Both the position numbers and the translations under genes were made by a program. The notes under the pieces were generated by a model. The model was not told where the DNA came from. It worked only from the letters and a program-made list of their open reading frames with translations, and did not search any database. Shown here piece after piece: positions 38,317-46,838 of a DNA stretch of 64,000 nucleotides (its first letter is position 1; every line of letters begins with the position of its first letter). This DNA comes from Clostridiales bacterium UBA4039 (GTDB lineage: Bacteria; Bacillota; Clostridia; Lachnospirales; Vallitaleaceae), in NCBI GenBank assembly GCA_002382805.1, contig DGAD01000007.1, forward strand, positions 62,001 to 126,000, read 5' to 3'.

Positions 38317-39159
38317 ATGAAACGTAAACAACGAATAGGACGCATTGTATATCATGTTGTTATCATGGGCTTTGCATATGTTATGATTTATCCGATTTTA
38401 TGGATGTTCTTTGCTTCATTTAAAGATAATATGGAAATATTTGCAGATGCAAGTAAACTTTGGCCACAACACTTTGACTTTGGAAATTATGCGCGAGGAT
38501 GGGCAGGATTTAGTGGATATACCTTTGGAACATTTTTTAAAAACTCAGCAGTTATTTCACTAATATCAACGGCTGCAACGGTCTTTTCATCAGCGATTAT
38601 AGCTTATGGATTTGCACGTGTGAAGTTTAAATTTCAAAAGTTTTGGTTTGCTGTTATGATTTCTACCATGATGCTGCCAATCCAAATCATCATGGTTCCA
38701 CAGTTTATTATTTTTCATAAACTTAATATGGTTGGAACAATTTTACCCGTGGTTCTTCCACACTTTTTCGGAGTCCCATTCTTTATCTTTCTGATGATGC
38801 AGTTTATTCAGGGGGTTCCAAGAGATTTGGATGAAGCGGCTAAAATCGATGGATGTAGCAAGTATGCGATTTTCTATAAGATTATTTTACCACTCATGAA
38901 GCCGGCACTAGTGACTGCGACCATCTTCCAATTCTACTGGAAATGGGATGACTTCTTAGGACCGCTACTTTACTTGAACAAACCGGAAAAATATACGGCA
39001 ACCTTAGCGTTGAGATTGTTTGCCGATCCGGGAAGTACAGTACCTTGGGGGGAGATGCTCTCCATGGCAACATTATCCATTGTACCTATTGTACTCATTT
39101 TCTTAATCTTCCAAAAATATCTTGTTGAAGGAATCTCTACATCAGGATTAAAAGGTTAG
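38317..39159 (+). CDS. CUT1 sugar ABC permease 2 (MalG/UgpE-like)
   Basis: A 280-residue permease with six helices and the EAA loop LDEAAKIDGCSKYAIFYKIILPLM (about residues 177-200). ATG 38317 is chosen because GAAGGAGGAC lies six bases before it; it follows the permease 1 stop by one base. The conserved C-terminal end LVEGISTSGLKG is typical of the family. A large hairpin terminator follows. Confidence 0.94.
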   Translation: MKRKQRIGRIVYHVVIMGFAYVMIYPILWMFFASFKDNMEIFADASKLWPQHFDFGNYARGWAGFSGYTFGTFFKNSAVISLISTAATVFSSAIIAYGFARVKFKFQKFWFAVMISTMMLPIQIIMVPQFIIFHKLNMVGTILPVVLPHFFGVPFFIFLMMQFIQGVPRDLDEAAKIDGCSKYAIFYKIILPLMKPALVTATIFQFYWKWDDFLGPLLYLNKPEKYTATLALRLFADPGSTVPWGEMLSMATLSIVPIVLIFLIFQKYLVEGISTSGLKG

Positions 39160-39162
39160 TTT

Positions 39163-39257
39163 AAAACAGGTATATATCGAAGTGGACACGACAGACACAA
39201 AAAGTGCAAGCACTCCAGTGACGGTTATGTCCATGAATCGATACATACCTGTTTTTT
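39163..39257 (+). terminator. long structured terminator after the CUT1 operon
   Basis: The outer stem AAACAGGTATATATCGA (about 39164-39180) pairs at 16 of 17 positions with TCGATACATACCTGTTT (39238-39254), ending in a T run. Inside, TGGACA (39183-39188) pairs with TGTCCA (39228-39233), and smaller hairpins such as GTGC-AA-GCAC are possible. It is far longer than needed for termination and may be a structured 3' UTR. Confidence 0.6.
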
Positions 39258-39297
39258 GATATGTGTATTTCGATATTAAGATGTAGAGACTATATTA

Positions 39298-40413
39298 CTA
39301 CTTCAAATTTTCTGGGTTTAAGCAGTCAAGTTCTGGTAAGACGAATCGACCGTTTTCTCTGATAAGCACATCGTCAAAATAGATTTTACCGCCACCAAAC
39401 TCTGGAGTTTGAATGCAAACAAGGTCCCAGTGAACTGCTGAACGATTGGTGTTATCTGCATCTTCGTAAGCATTACCAGGTGTAAAGTGGAAGCTTCCCA
39501 TAATCTTTTCATCAAAAAGTGTATCCTTCATTGGTGTTAAAATGTATGGATTAATCCCAATAGCAAATTCTCCGATGAATCGTGCACCGTCATCTGTATC
39601 AAAGACATCGTTAATACGTTCGTTGTCATTGGCTGTTGCCTCAACGATTTTACCGTCTTTGAATGTTAATTGAATATTCTCATAAGTAAATCCTTGATAA
39701 ACAGCAGGTGTATTGTATTGTAGGGTTCCGTTGACAGAATCCTTGACAGGTGCTGTATAGATTTCTCCATCAGGAATGTTCATTTCTCCAGCACACTTGA
39801 TAACCGGTATATCCTTAATTGAGAAAGTTAAATCAGTACCTGGTCCAACAATATGTACTTTGTCAGTTTTTTCCATTAATGCTTTTAATGGATTCATCGC
39901 TTCATCCATTTTGCTGTAGTCCAGATTACACACATTAAAATAAAAATCTTCAAAAGCAGATGTGCTTGTGTTGCTTAATTGTGCCATAGATGGTGTTGGA
40001 TAACGTAACACGACCCAACGTGTATGAGGCACACGGATTTCACTGTGTACTTTTTGTTGAAGCAACTTTTGATATTTTGACATTTGTGTAGAAGGAACAT
40101 CAGAAAGTTCGCTAACATTTTCGCTGCCGCGCACACCAATATAGCAATCCATATTGCGCATACGATCCATTTCCCATTGAGCCCGTAATGTAAAGTATTC
40201 ATCGGGTGCTTCAAGGATTTGTTCACGAAGTAAACGCATGTCTGTTGATTGGACAAATGGAATAGCTCCAACATTAAACACTTCTTTGACAAGGGCTCTT
40301 GCAAGCTCTTTTGTATCTTCATCCATATGCTCAATTAATACTTTCTCGCCTTTTTGTACTTTTAACGAGTATTGTACGAGATTTTGAGCTAATTTTTGTA
40401 CTCTTTGATCCAT
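39298..40413 (-). CDS. M29 family aminopeptidase
   Basis: A 371-residue cytoplasmic metallo-aminopeptidase of the M29 (AmpS/thermophilic aminopeptidase) family. Landmarks: KVQKGEKVLIEHMDEDTKEL near the N-terminus, GPGTDLTFSIKD, GEMNIPDGEIYTAPVKDSV (metal-ligand Glu), and SAVHWDLVCIQTP near the C-terminus (His/Asp ligands). It is somewhat shorter than the roughly 410-residue enzymes first described. It is a lone gene, convergent with the sugar importer and divergent from asnS. Confidence 0.92.
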   Translation of the reverse strand: MDQRVQKLAQNLVQYSLKVQKGEKVLIEHMDEDTKELARALVKEVFNVGAIPFVQSTDMRLLREQILEAPDEYFTLRAQWEMDRMRNMDCYIGVRGSENVSELSDVPSTQMSKYQKLLQQKVHSEIRVPHTRWVVLRYPTPSMAQLSNTSTSAFEDFYFNVCNLDYSKMDEAMNPLKALMEKTDKVHIVGPGTDLTFSIKDIPVIKCAGEMNIPDGEIYTAPVKDSVNGTLQYNTPAVYQGFTYENIQLTFKDGKIVEATANDNERINDVFDTDDGARFIGEFAIGINPYILTPMKDTLFDEKIMGSFHFTPGNAYEDADNTNRSAVHWDLVCIQTPEFGGGKIYFDDVLIRENGRFVLPELDCLNPENLK

Positions 40414-40558
40414 AGTTTCACCTTTCCTTCATCTTTAATATATGATATTATTGATTCTATATAGATGAGTTTTATATTTGATGGTCATCTAATATACTAA
40501 GTGTATTATAGCATAAAACACATAGGATTCAAATACTATATGAAAAGGAAGGTAGATT

Positions 40559-41947
40559 ATGAAAGCAACATTGATTAAAGACTTGTTCAATGACCATACC
40601 CAATTCTTGGACAAAGAAATTACGGTATCGGGCTGGGTTCGCAGTGTGCGTGCATCGAGTAAGTTTGGATTTATCGTGATTAATGACGGAACGCATTTTA
40701 ACACACTACAGATTGTTATGGATGATACGCTTGAAGGATATAAGGAATATACAAAACTTAATGTCGGTTCAGCAATTATTGTTAAAGGAAAGCTGGTAGC
40801 AACACCTGAGGCGAAGCAAGCGTTTGAGCTCCAAGCAGTAGACGTTCAAATAGAAGGACATTCACAGCCGGACTATCCATTACAAAAAAAACGTCATTCG
40901 TTTGAATACTTACGAACTATTGAGCATTTACGCCCTCGAACCAATACCTTTGCAGCAGTTTTTCGTGTGCGTTCATTAACTGCTTTTGCCATTCATCAGT
41001 TTTTTAACGAACGAGGCTTTGTCTATGTGCATACACCCATTATCACAGCAAGTGACTGTGAAGGTGCGGGAGAGATGTTTAGAGTCTCAACAATGGACCC
41101 GTCAAACGTACCTATGGTAGATGGAGCTGTTGACTATAGCCAGGACTTCTTTGGAAAAGAAGCCAATCTGACAGTAAGTGGTCAATTAAACGTAGAAACG
41201 TATGCGATGGCATTTAGAAATGTCTACACGTTTGGACCGACATTTCGTGCGGAAAATTCAAACACACCACGCCATGCCGCAGAGTTTTGGATGATTGAAC
41301 CTGAGATGGCTTTTGCTGATTTGATTGATGATATGGATGTGGCTGAGGATATGATCAAATACATCATTACATATGTTCAAGAACATGCACCGGAAGAGAT
41401 GAAGTTCTTTAGCCAGTTTATTGATAAAGGACTGAATGAACGTCTAAGCAATGTTGTGAACAATCGTTTTGAACGTATCACATATACAGATGCCATTGAA
41501 TTACTTAAGAAAAATAATGAAAACTTTGATTATCCGGTTGAATGGGGTTGTGACCTTCAGACAGAACACGAACGATATTTAACAGAAGTCATTTATAAAA
41601 AACCGGTTTTTGTAACGGATTATCCTAAAGATATCAAGGCTTTCTATATGAAGTTGAATGATGATGGAAAAACAGTGGCCGCTATGGACTTACTCGTTCC
41701 AGGAGTTGGTGAGATTATTGGTGGAAGTCAGCGTGAAGATGATTTGGAACTTATTAGAAAACGTATGGCTGAGATGGGATTAAATGAAGAAGAGTATTGG
41801 TGGTACTTGGATCTTCGAAAATATGGAGGAACAAGACATGCGGGATTTGGTTTAGGGTTTGAGCGTATGATTATGTATATGACTGGAATGACAAACATTC
41901 GCGATGTAGTATCCTTCCCTAGAACGGTGCATAATTGTCATATTTAA
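40559..41947 (+). CDS. asnS: asparaginyl-tRNA synthetase
   Basis: A 462-residue class IIb synthetase. The OB-fold anticodon domain (about 1-110; [20 protein letters not shown]) precedes the catalytic core with motif 2 [20 protein letters not shown] and motif 3 [20 protein letters not shown]. Length and motifs are complete. No T-box leader (AGGGTGGNACCGCG-like) is seen in 40414-40558. Its stop overlaps the next start by one base (TAATG), which suggests coupled translation with a membrane protein. Confidence 0.97.
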   Translation: MKATLIKDLFNDHTQFLDKEITVSGWVRSVRASSKFGFIVINDGTHFNTLQIVMDDTLEGYKEYTKLNVGSAIIVKGKLVATPEAKQAFELQAVDVQIEGHSQPDYPLQKKRHSFEYLRTIEHLRPRTNTFAAVFRVRSLTAFAIHQFFNERGFVYVHTPIITASDCEGAGEMFRVSTMDPSNVPMVDGAVDYSQDFFGKEANLTVSGQLNVETYAMAFRNVYTFGPTFRAENSNTPRHAAEFWMIEPEMAFADLIDDMDVAEDMIKYIITYVQEHAPEEMKFFSQFIDKGLNERLSNVVNNRFERITYTDAIELLKKNNENFDYPVEWGCDLQTEHERYLTEVIYKKPVFVTDYPKDIKAFYMKLNDDGKTVAAMDLLVPGVGEIIGGSQREDDLELIRKRMAEMGLNEEEYWWYLDLRKYGGTRHAGFGLGFERMIMYMTGMTNIRDVVSFPRTVHNCHI

Positions 41948-42810
41948 TGGATGACATATTTTTATTATTTGTAGGCTATTCCTTTTTAGGGTGGCTCATG
42001 GAAGTCATATATGCCTACTATAAACACCACAAATTTGTAAATCGTGGCTTTTTGGCAGGGCCATTTTGCCCGATTTACGGATTCGGTGTTGTGACGCTTT
42101 ACATCGCAGTACATAATATACTAAATCAAGATGCTATGAAAAACCCGTATTATATTCTTGTCGTTTTCTTTTTCTCAGCAGTAATAACAACGTTGATTGA
42201 GTGGATTGTTGGAGCTTTATTATTTTATTTTTTTAAGACGCGCTGGTGGGATTATTCAGCACAAAAGTTTAATGTAAAAGGCTATATTTGTCTTAGGTTC
42301 TCCATATATTGGGGAGTTGTTGGAACAATGGTTATTTACTTTATATTGCCTGTGAGTACACATATTATTCAAAGCTTGCCTGTTCTAGTCAAAGAAATAG
42401 TTATCTTGATTTCTTTGATTTATTTTGTTATTGATGGAAGCTTGACTATGCGTTCGCTGGTCGATTTTCGACGTTTGCTTTTTGATCTTGAAAATGAAGC
42501 CAATAATTTACGACAGTCAAAAAGAAAGCTTATTAATGAGATGCGGGATTCTTTTGAAGTGTTTAAAAAGCCAATTGAAAAACTGGATGCATTACAAACT
42601 TATTATAGTGCAGAGATTAAAGATATTGTTAATGATCTTATCGATCATGACAAGCTTATAAATGTACGGACAAAATTCAACATTTTGAATAATCAAAAAA
42701 AATATGAACAACTGATAAGAAAAGTACGCTATTCTCGATTGTTTAGAGCTTTTCCAGATATGACGTCAAAACGATTTAGTGAGTTGTTAAAAGAATTGCG
42801 TAGACATTAA
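41947..42810 (+). CDS. putative ABC-transporter permease-like membrane protein (CmpB/PF06541-like)
   Basis: A 287-residue membrane protein. The N-terminal half has four to five helices with the family signature FVGYSFLGWLMEVIYAYY, FVNRGFLAGPFCPIYGFGVV and WWDYSAQKFNVKGYICL, as in the 'putative ABC transporter type IV' family common in Clostridia. The C-terminal 90 residues are charged and helical (coiled-coil-like). Function is unknown. ATG 41947 is taken because it overlaps the asnS stop; a TTG 12 bases earlier is less likely. Confidence 0.75.
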   Translation: MDDIFLLFVGYSFLGWLMEVIYAYYKHHKFVNRGFLAGPFCPIYGFGVVTLYIAVHNILNQDAMKNPYYILVVFFFSAVITTLIEWIVGALLFYFFKTRWWDYSAQKFNVKGYICLRFSIYWGVVGTMVIYFILPVSTHIIQSLPVLVKEIVILISLIYFVIDGSLTMRSLVDFRRLLFDLENEANNLRQSKRKLINEMRDSFEVFKKPIEKLDALQTYYSAEIKDIVNDLIDHDKLINVRTKFNILNNQKKYEQLIRKVRYSRLFRAFPDMTSKRFSELLKELRRH

Positions 42811-42834
42811 ACCAGTGTAGAAGGATGGATAGAG

Positions 42835-43368
42835 ATGAATCGATGTGCAGTTAACAAAATTCAACGGGTTATTCGACGCAAAAAACTGTCTGCACATTTA
42901 TATAAGATGGAGCAATATAAGCATCATCAAGAGGTGACAACGATGTTGCATTGCATTGCAGTGGCATATTATAGCTTGTGCATTGCATCGATGTTTCGTA
43001 TTAAAATTCGTAGCGAGAGTATGATTATAGGCGCATTATTTCATGATTTTTATTTATATGATTGGCATGTTCCGGAAAAATATCATCAATTTCATGGAAT
43101 AAAGCACAGTCGATTTGCTATTAAAAATCTAAGAAAAATATATAAAAGCAATGCCATTGAAGAAAATATTATTTTAAGTCATATGTTTCCTTTGACCTTA
43201 TCACCGCCTTTGTATAGAGAAAGTATTATCGTCAGCATGGCAGATAAATGGTGTTCAATTCAAGAGACATTATTTTCGAAAAATCACCAAGAGCTCATAC
43301 AGGCATTTAACTTACCCCTTCTTCAAGAATACAGATATTGTGTGCATAATAGAAAGGAAACCCCATGA
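42835..43368 (+). CDS. HD-domain phosphohydrolase-like protein
   Basis: A 177-residue protein with an HD-type metal site: HCIAVAYYSLCIAS (first His), ALFHDFYLYDW (HD dyad), HGIKHSRFA and ILSHMFP (further His). The end SMADKWCSIQE supplies a typical late Asp. The substrate is unknown. It starts 24 bases after the membrane protein gene, and its stop overlaps the start of the pectinesterase relic (ATGA at 43365-43368). Confidence 0.8.
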   Translation: MNRCAVNKIQRVIRRKKLSAHLYKMEQYKHHQEVTTMLHCIAVAYYSLCIASMFRIKIRSESMIIGALFHDFYLYDWHVPEKYHQFHGIKHSRFAIKNLRKIYKSNAIEENIILSHMFPLTLSPPLYRESIIVSMADKWCSIQETLFSKNHQELIQAFNLPLLQEYRYCVHNRKETP

Positions 43369-43976
43369 AGCATATTGTTAAGACAAATCAAAAAATACAA
43401 GATGTTATCAATCAAGCTAACGACGGAGATGTAATATATATTGAGCCAGGGACCTACAAAGAAAAGCTGAATATTGCCACGAATAATTGACATATTATCG
43501 GTATAGGGACAGGTGAAGTTAAAATCACATATAATGATTTTGCACTAAAAGATCATAAAGATGGGAAGCGATTTGGGACATTTCGCTCATATACATGTCT
43601 CGTTGAAGGTGATAATATAGTTTTAGAGAACCTAAGCATCGAAAATAGTTCGGGTGATGGGCGTCAAGCCGGACAAGCTTTTTTTCATGGATGTGACTTT
43701 CTTGCAGAAGAAGGTATCCGGCCTGGGAGCGTATTTTTAGCTAGACCTTGGCGAAAATTTGCCCAGGTTATGCTTATTGGGTGCTCGATTGCACAACATA
43801 TCCATCCTGAAGGATGGGATGATTGGAATAATTGTGACAATAGAAAAACAACACAATTTTCAGAGTATAAGTGTAAGTATGCCAATAGTACAGTAACTAA
43901 GTATAGAAGAGGGAATGCCCCATTTATTCGTATTGAAGATCACGAACCGTCCTTAAATTTTTTAAGTGATTGGTAG
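43365..43976 (+). pseudogene. decayed pectinesterase (in-frame stop, catalytic core deleted)
   Basis: One frame runs from ATG 43365 to TAG 43974-43976. Its first part, IQDVINQANDGDVIYIEPG TYKEKL, and later DGKRFGTFRSYTCLVEGDN, SSGDGRQAGQA and SVFLARPWRKFAQVMLIGC, AQHIHPEGWDDWN match pectin methylesterases (CE8). It has an in-frame TGA at 43488-43490 (codon 42). The expected middle of the enzyme, with the QDTLY and DFIFG catalytic Asp motifs, is missing between GRQAGQA (about 43662-43679) and FFHGCDF. The deletion keeps frame. No catalytic Asp remains, so this is a non-functional remnant of a pectin-degradation gene. Confidence 0.85.
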
Positions 43977-44021
43977 AAGAAGTGTTTTGAGGTGGAAGAT
44001 GGGTAACATATAGGAGGCAGT

Positions 44022-45791
44022 ATGACGGACATTGTAAAGAGACGTTTATTTTTTGTCGTTATAGGAATTTTAATTATTATATTGGCTTTATGCTTAACTT
44101 TTTGGGGGTATATGCAAATCAATCTATTTGAATCTTACGATGTCAATGAAAAACCGATAGAAAATTACTTGAGTTCATTGGAATCAGGATTTGTAAAACG
44201 TACACAGGATAATCGGTTTACTGGATTTATTCCGATTTCAGTTATTAATGATGAACTAAGATGTCAAGTTGAAAAAGTGAGTCAATCCCAAGGGGTTTTA
44301 ACAGAAGGCATTTTGATTGATGTTGAGCAAAAATGGGCAAAGATTAATTACCGAAAACAAATGACGGTTCCGGTATATCATGAGTTGAATGTTTTTAAAA
44401 AGCAGGAAGGCTTATTGGTTGAACTCGTTCCAAAAGCCTTTGGAAAAAAGCAAATCAAACTTCCGAGTTTTATTAGACAGTGGATTTTTGGTTTTCTCAT
44501 TGAAGAACCCATAAAAGTAAAAATAAATTACGATACATATAAACCCGACGACTATTTTGAATACACGTCCAGTGCGCTCACAGATGAAGGGCTTTATTTG
44601 AATTATGTGTTTTATGTGGAAGATATTTCAACGATTTTATCAGAAATTAGTCAGTCAGCTAATTCTGGATTAATCAATATCTATGAGACAGGAACAAAAG
44701 AACAGCAAGAAGCGCTTAGATTTTTACGTGAGCATCATACGTTTCCGGAAAATATTATGGGACTAATATATGAGGATTTTTATAATGGAGCTTCAATTAT
44801 TGAGCAACTATTAATCTTAGCCAACACACAGCTGTTTAATGATATTATGCAAACATACCCTATGCTAGATAAATATATTGATCGCGAGACGATATTAGAT
44901 CAACGTGCAGAGTTGTTAAATCAGGCAACGATAAAATATGGACGTACTATTTTAAAAAAATTTGATGCGTTAAAAGCATCAGAAAATATAGTGTCACATT
45001 ATGGTTATTTTTTTGATCTTAATTATATGGAACCGGTAACGATTGAATTGATTGTTGATTTGTATGGACTAAAAATACCTTATGACGATTTTAAGAAGAT
45101 GCGATTGATTATGCTCGATGGTATGCCATATGTCTTATATGATACACAAGAAGAACGGTATTTTTTAATCAGCGAAAAAACACATTCACTGATTTCAGAA
45201 GAGGAATATCAACAAAAGTATTCCTACGAACGTCCGGCAAAAGGACATTATACAAAAGATGCCAAAACTTATGATGCCATATATAAAGCGATTGAAGATG
45301 CACTTGGGGAAGAAATATATATTCGATATATGAAAGATGACGGCACCGATGCCTTTGTTGTTTATTCTTCTCGACTGAATTTTCAAGACTACGCGATAGC
45401 GCTTTTAAAAGACGAAGGACGCGGTTATAAATTGCTTGATAATCGTGTGCGATCGATTGAAGAGATTAATCAACTGTATCCGGAGTTTAACTTGAACTTA
45501 ATTACTCGAAAAATTGAAACCACGCAAGTTGAAATTATTAATACAACTACGCGCCAAGCAATTAAGGAAGGTTTGGTAGAATATGGATATATGAGTGAAG
45601 ACGATGCCGTTGTCTATGTATCTTATGATGGAAACAGATACATTGCGGTGATGACCGATAGTGGCGAGCAATTTATATATACGATTTATAAAGATTCATT
45701 TTTAGAGCGTGTATATCGTTTGGATGATGCCTTAGATATTTTTGATGATATTAATCCAATTTTGTTTATACAAAAAAGACCGATAGAATAA
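44022..45791 (+). CDS. membrane-anchored protein of unknown function, 589 aa
   Basis: A single transmembrane helix at residues about 6-28 (LFFVVIGILIIILALCLTFWGYM) is followed by about 560 extracytoplasmic residues without Cys-rich or repeat features. The body is acidic with many Tyr, Ile and Glu, and mixes strand-like N-terminal segments with a helical middle (about 205-320). I do not recognise a family or catalytic motif. Start ATG 44022 has an excellent site (TAGGAGGCAGT). It stands alone between the pectinesterase relic and a convergent GntR regulator, with a shared terminator. Confidence 0.75.
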   Translation: MTDIVKRRLFFVVIGILIIILALCLTFWGYMQINLFESYDVNEKPIENYLSSLESGFVKRTQDNRFTGFIPISVINDELRCQVEKVSQSQGVLTEGILIDVEQKWAKINYRKQMTVPVYHELNVFKKQEGLLVELVPKAFGKKQIKLPSFIRQWIFGFLIEEPIKVKINYDTYKPDDYFEYTSSALTDEGLYLNYVFYVEDISTILSEISQSANSGLINIYETGTKEQQEALRFLREHHTFPENIMGLIYEDFYNGASIIEQLLILANTQLFNDIMQTYPMLDKYIDRETILDQRAELLNQATIKYGRTILKKFDALKASENIVSHYGYFFDLNYMEPVTIELIVDLYGLKIPYDDFKKMRLIMLDGMPYVLYDTQEERYFLISEKTHSLISEEEYQQKYSYERPAKGHYTKDAKTYDAIYKAIEDALGEEIYIRYMKDDGTDAFVVYSSRLNFQDYAIALLKDEGRGYKLLDNRVRSIEEINQLYPEFNLNLITRKIETTQVEIINTTTRQAIKEGLVEYGYMSEDDAVVYVSYDGNRYIAVMTDSGEQFIYTIYKDSFLERVYRLDDALDIFDDINPILFIQKRPIE

Positions 45792-45820
45792 AGGGTGTAA
45801 CCCTAAGAAGCTAGAATTTA

Positions 45821-45852
45821 TAGCGTAACAGTTAAAACTGTTACGCTATTTT
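45821..45852. terminator. bidirectional terminator between convergent genes
   Basis: A perfect 13-bp stem TAGCGTAACAGTT (45821-45833) / AACTGTTACGCTA (45836-45848), with a T run on the + strand and an A-rich left flank. It lies between the unknown anchored protein (+) and the GntR regulator (-). Confidence 0.85.
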
Positions 45853-45870
45853 TATGATTTTAAGATAAAG

Positions 45871-46632
45871 TTAATGGAGGTATTGTTCAATGGTGAAGAC
45901 ACTTTTATCACCACGGTAGCGAGAGATAGTATATTCAATAGGAGAATCAAATTGATTGTAGCCAATATAATGGAAAAGTTGTACTGCTGTATTTTTAGTA
46001 ATATTTAAGAGATCGCAGTCCTCTTTTGTAGGAATAACAGCTTCAACATTTCGAATGACTTTGTTGATTTTCGTATTAATATTTTTGGAGAGGATTTTAT
46101 ATAAGGAATTTACCTCCATATCATAGTCCAACACATTTTTACATGAAATATAGGGGAGATAAGTGTTGGCAACGACAATCGGTTCTTGGTCTGCATAGCG
46201 TAACCTTTTTAGTGAAATAACATCACTGGATGCAGAGATATTTAATGCGACAGCTATTTCTGTGGAAGGTTTAATCACCTCAAATTCTAATATTTTTGAG
46301 CTGGGTGTATATCCTTTACGTTCCATTTCAGATTTAAAACTTTCGATGCGTTTAATAAAGTCTTGATTAATTTTATCTTGTGCAACAAAGGTTCCTCGTC
46401 CTTTAACGCGATAAAATTTGTTCTCATTAACCAGTTCAGCCAAAGCCTGACGCACAGTGGTTCGACTGATATCAAACATTTCACATAATTCAAATTCGGT
46501 TGGAATGATATCACCAGGGCTTAATATTCCCTTTCGCATCATTTCAATGAGAATATTTTTAAATTGGTAGTAAAGGGGAATCGGAATGGACTTGTCAATC
46601 GAATATTCTTTAAATAGTTCCTTTGTAGTCAT
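45871..46632 (-). CDS. GntR family regulator with UTRA domain (HutC-like)
   Basis: A 253-residue regulator: a winged helix at about residues 15-82 (SPGDIIPTEFELCEMFDISRTTVRQALAEL, then VKGRGTFVAQ) and a UTRA effector domain (about 100-253; SVISLKRLRYADQEPIVVANTYLP, EYTISRYRGDKSVFTI). UTRA domains bind small sugars, sugar phosphates or related ligands. It is divergent from phosphofructokinase; a GTGTACTAC-centred palindrome lies in the shared gap and may be its operator. Confidence 0.9.
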   Translation of the reverse strand: MTTKELFKEYSIDKSIPIPLYYQFKNILIEMMRKGILSPGDIIPTEFELCEMFDISRTTVRQALAELVNENKFYRVKGRGTFVAQDKINQDFIKRIESFKSEMERKGYTPSSKILEFEVIKPSTEIAVALNISASSDVISLKRLRYADQEPIVVANTYLPYISCKNVLDYDMEVNSLYKILSKNINTKINKVIRNVEAVIPTKEDCDLLNITKNTAVQLFHYIGYNQFDSPIEYTISRYRGDKSVFTIEQYLH

Positions 46633-46700
46633 CTTTTTTCCTCATTTCTTAAATTGTGTCATTAATATAATGATAGAATTACATACGAAGCGTTTGTATT

Positions 46701-46713
46701 ATGTGTACTACAT
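46701..46713. promoter_or_regulatory. candidate GntR/HutC-type operator
   Basis: ATGTGTACTACAT is an imperfect palindrome of the GT-N-TA-N-AC type bound by HutC-subfamily regulators, placed between the divergent GntR gene and the phosphofructokinase gene. It is 69 bp upstream of the GntR start and 126 bp before the PFK start. Confidence 0.35.
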
Positions 46714-46838
46714 ATTATTTTACACATATTATCAAAAAAAACAAGTATTTCATAGATATCTATGACAAAGAATATGGTATACTAGAAAAGAAAAGTATAA
46801 AGAATATATTTCGGTTCAAATTCCAAGGAGGTTTTATA

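Noticed and set aside
40414..40558. T-box riboswitch before asnS
   Set aside because: No T-box core (AGGGTGGNACCGCG-like) or antiterminator/terminator pair is visible.
43488..43490. In-frame TGA in the pectinesterase frame as a selenocysteine codon
   Set aside because: The position is not a catalytic site in CE8 enzymes, no SECIS-like hairpin follows directly, and the catalytic core is deleted anyway, so simple decay explains it.
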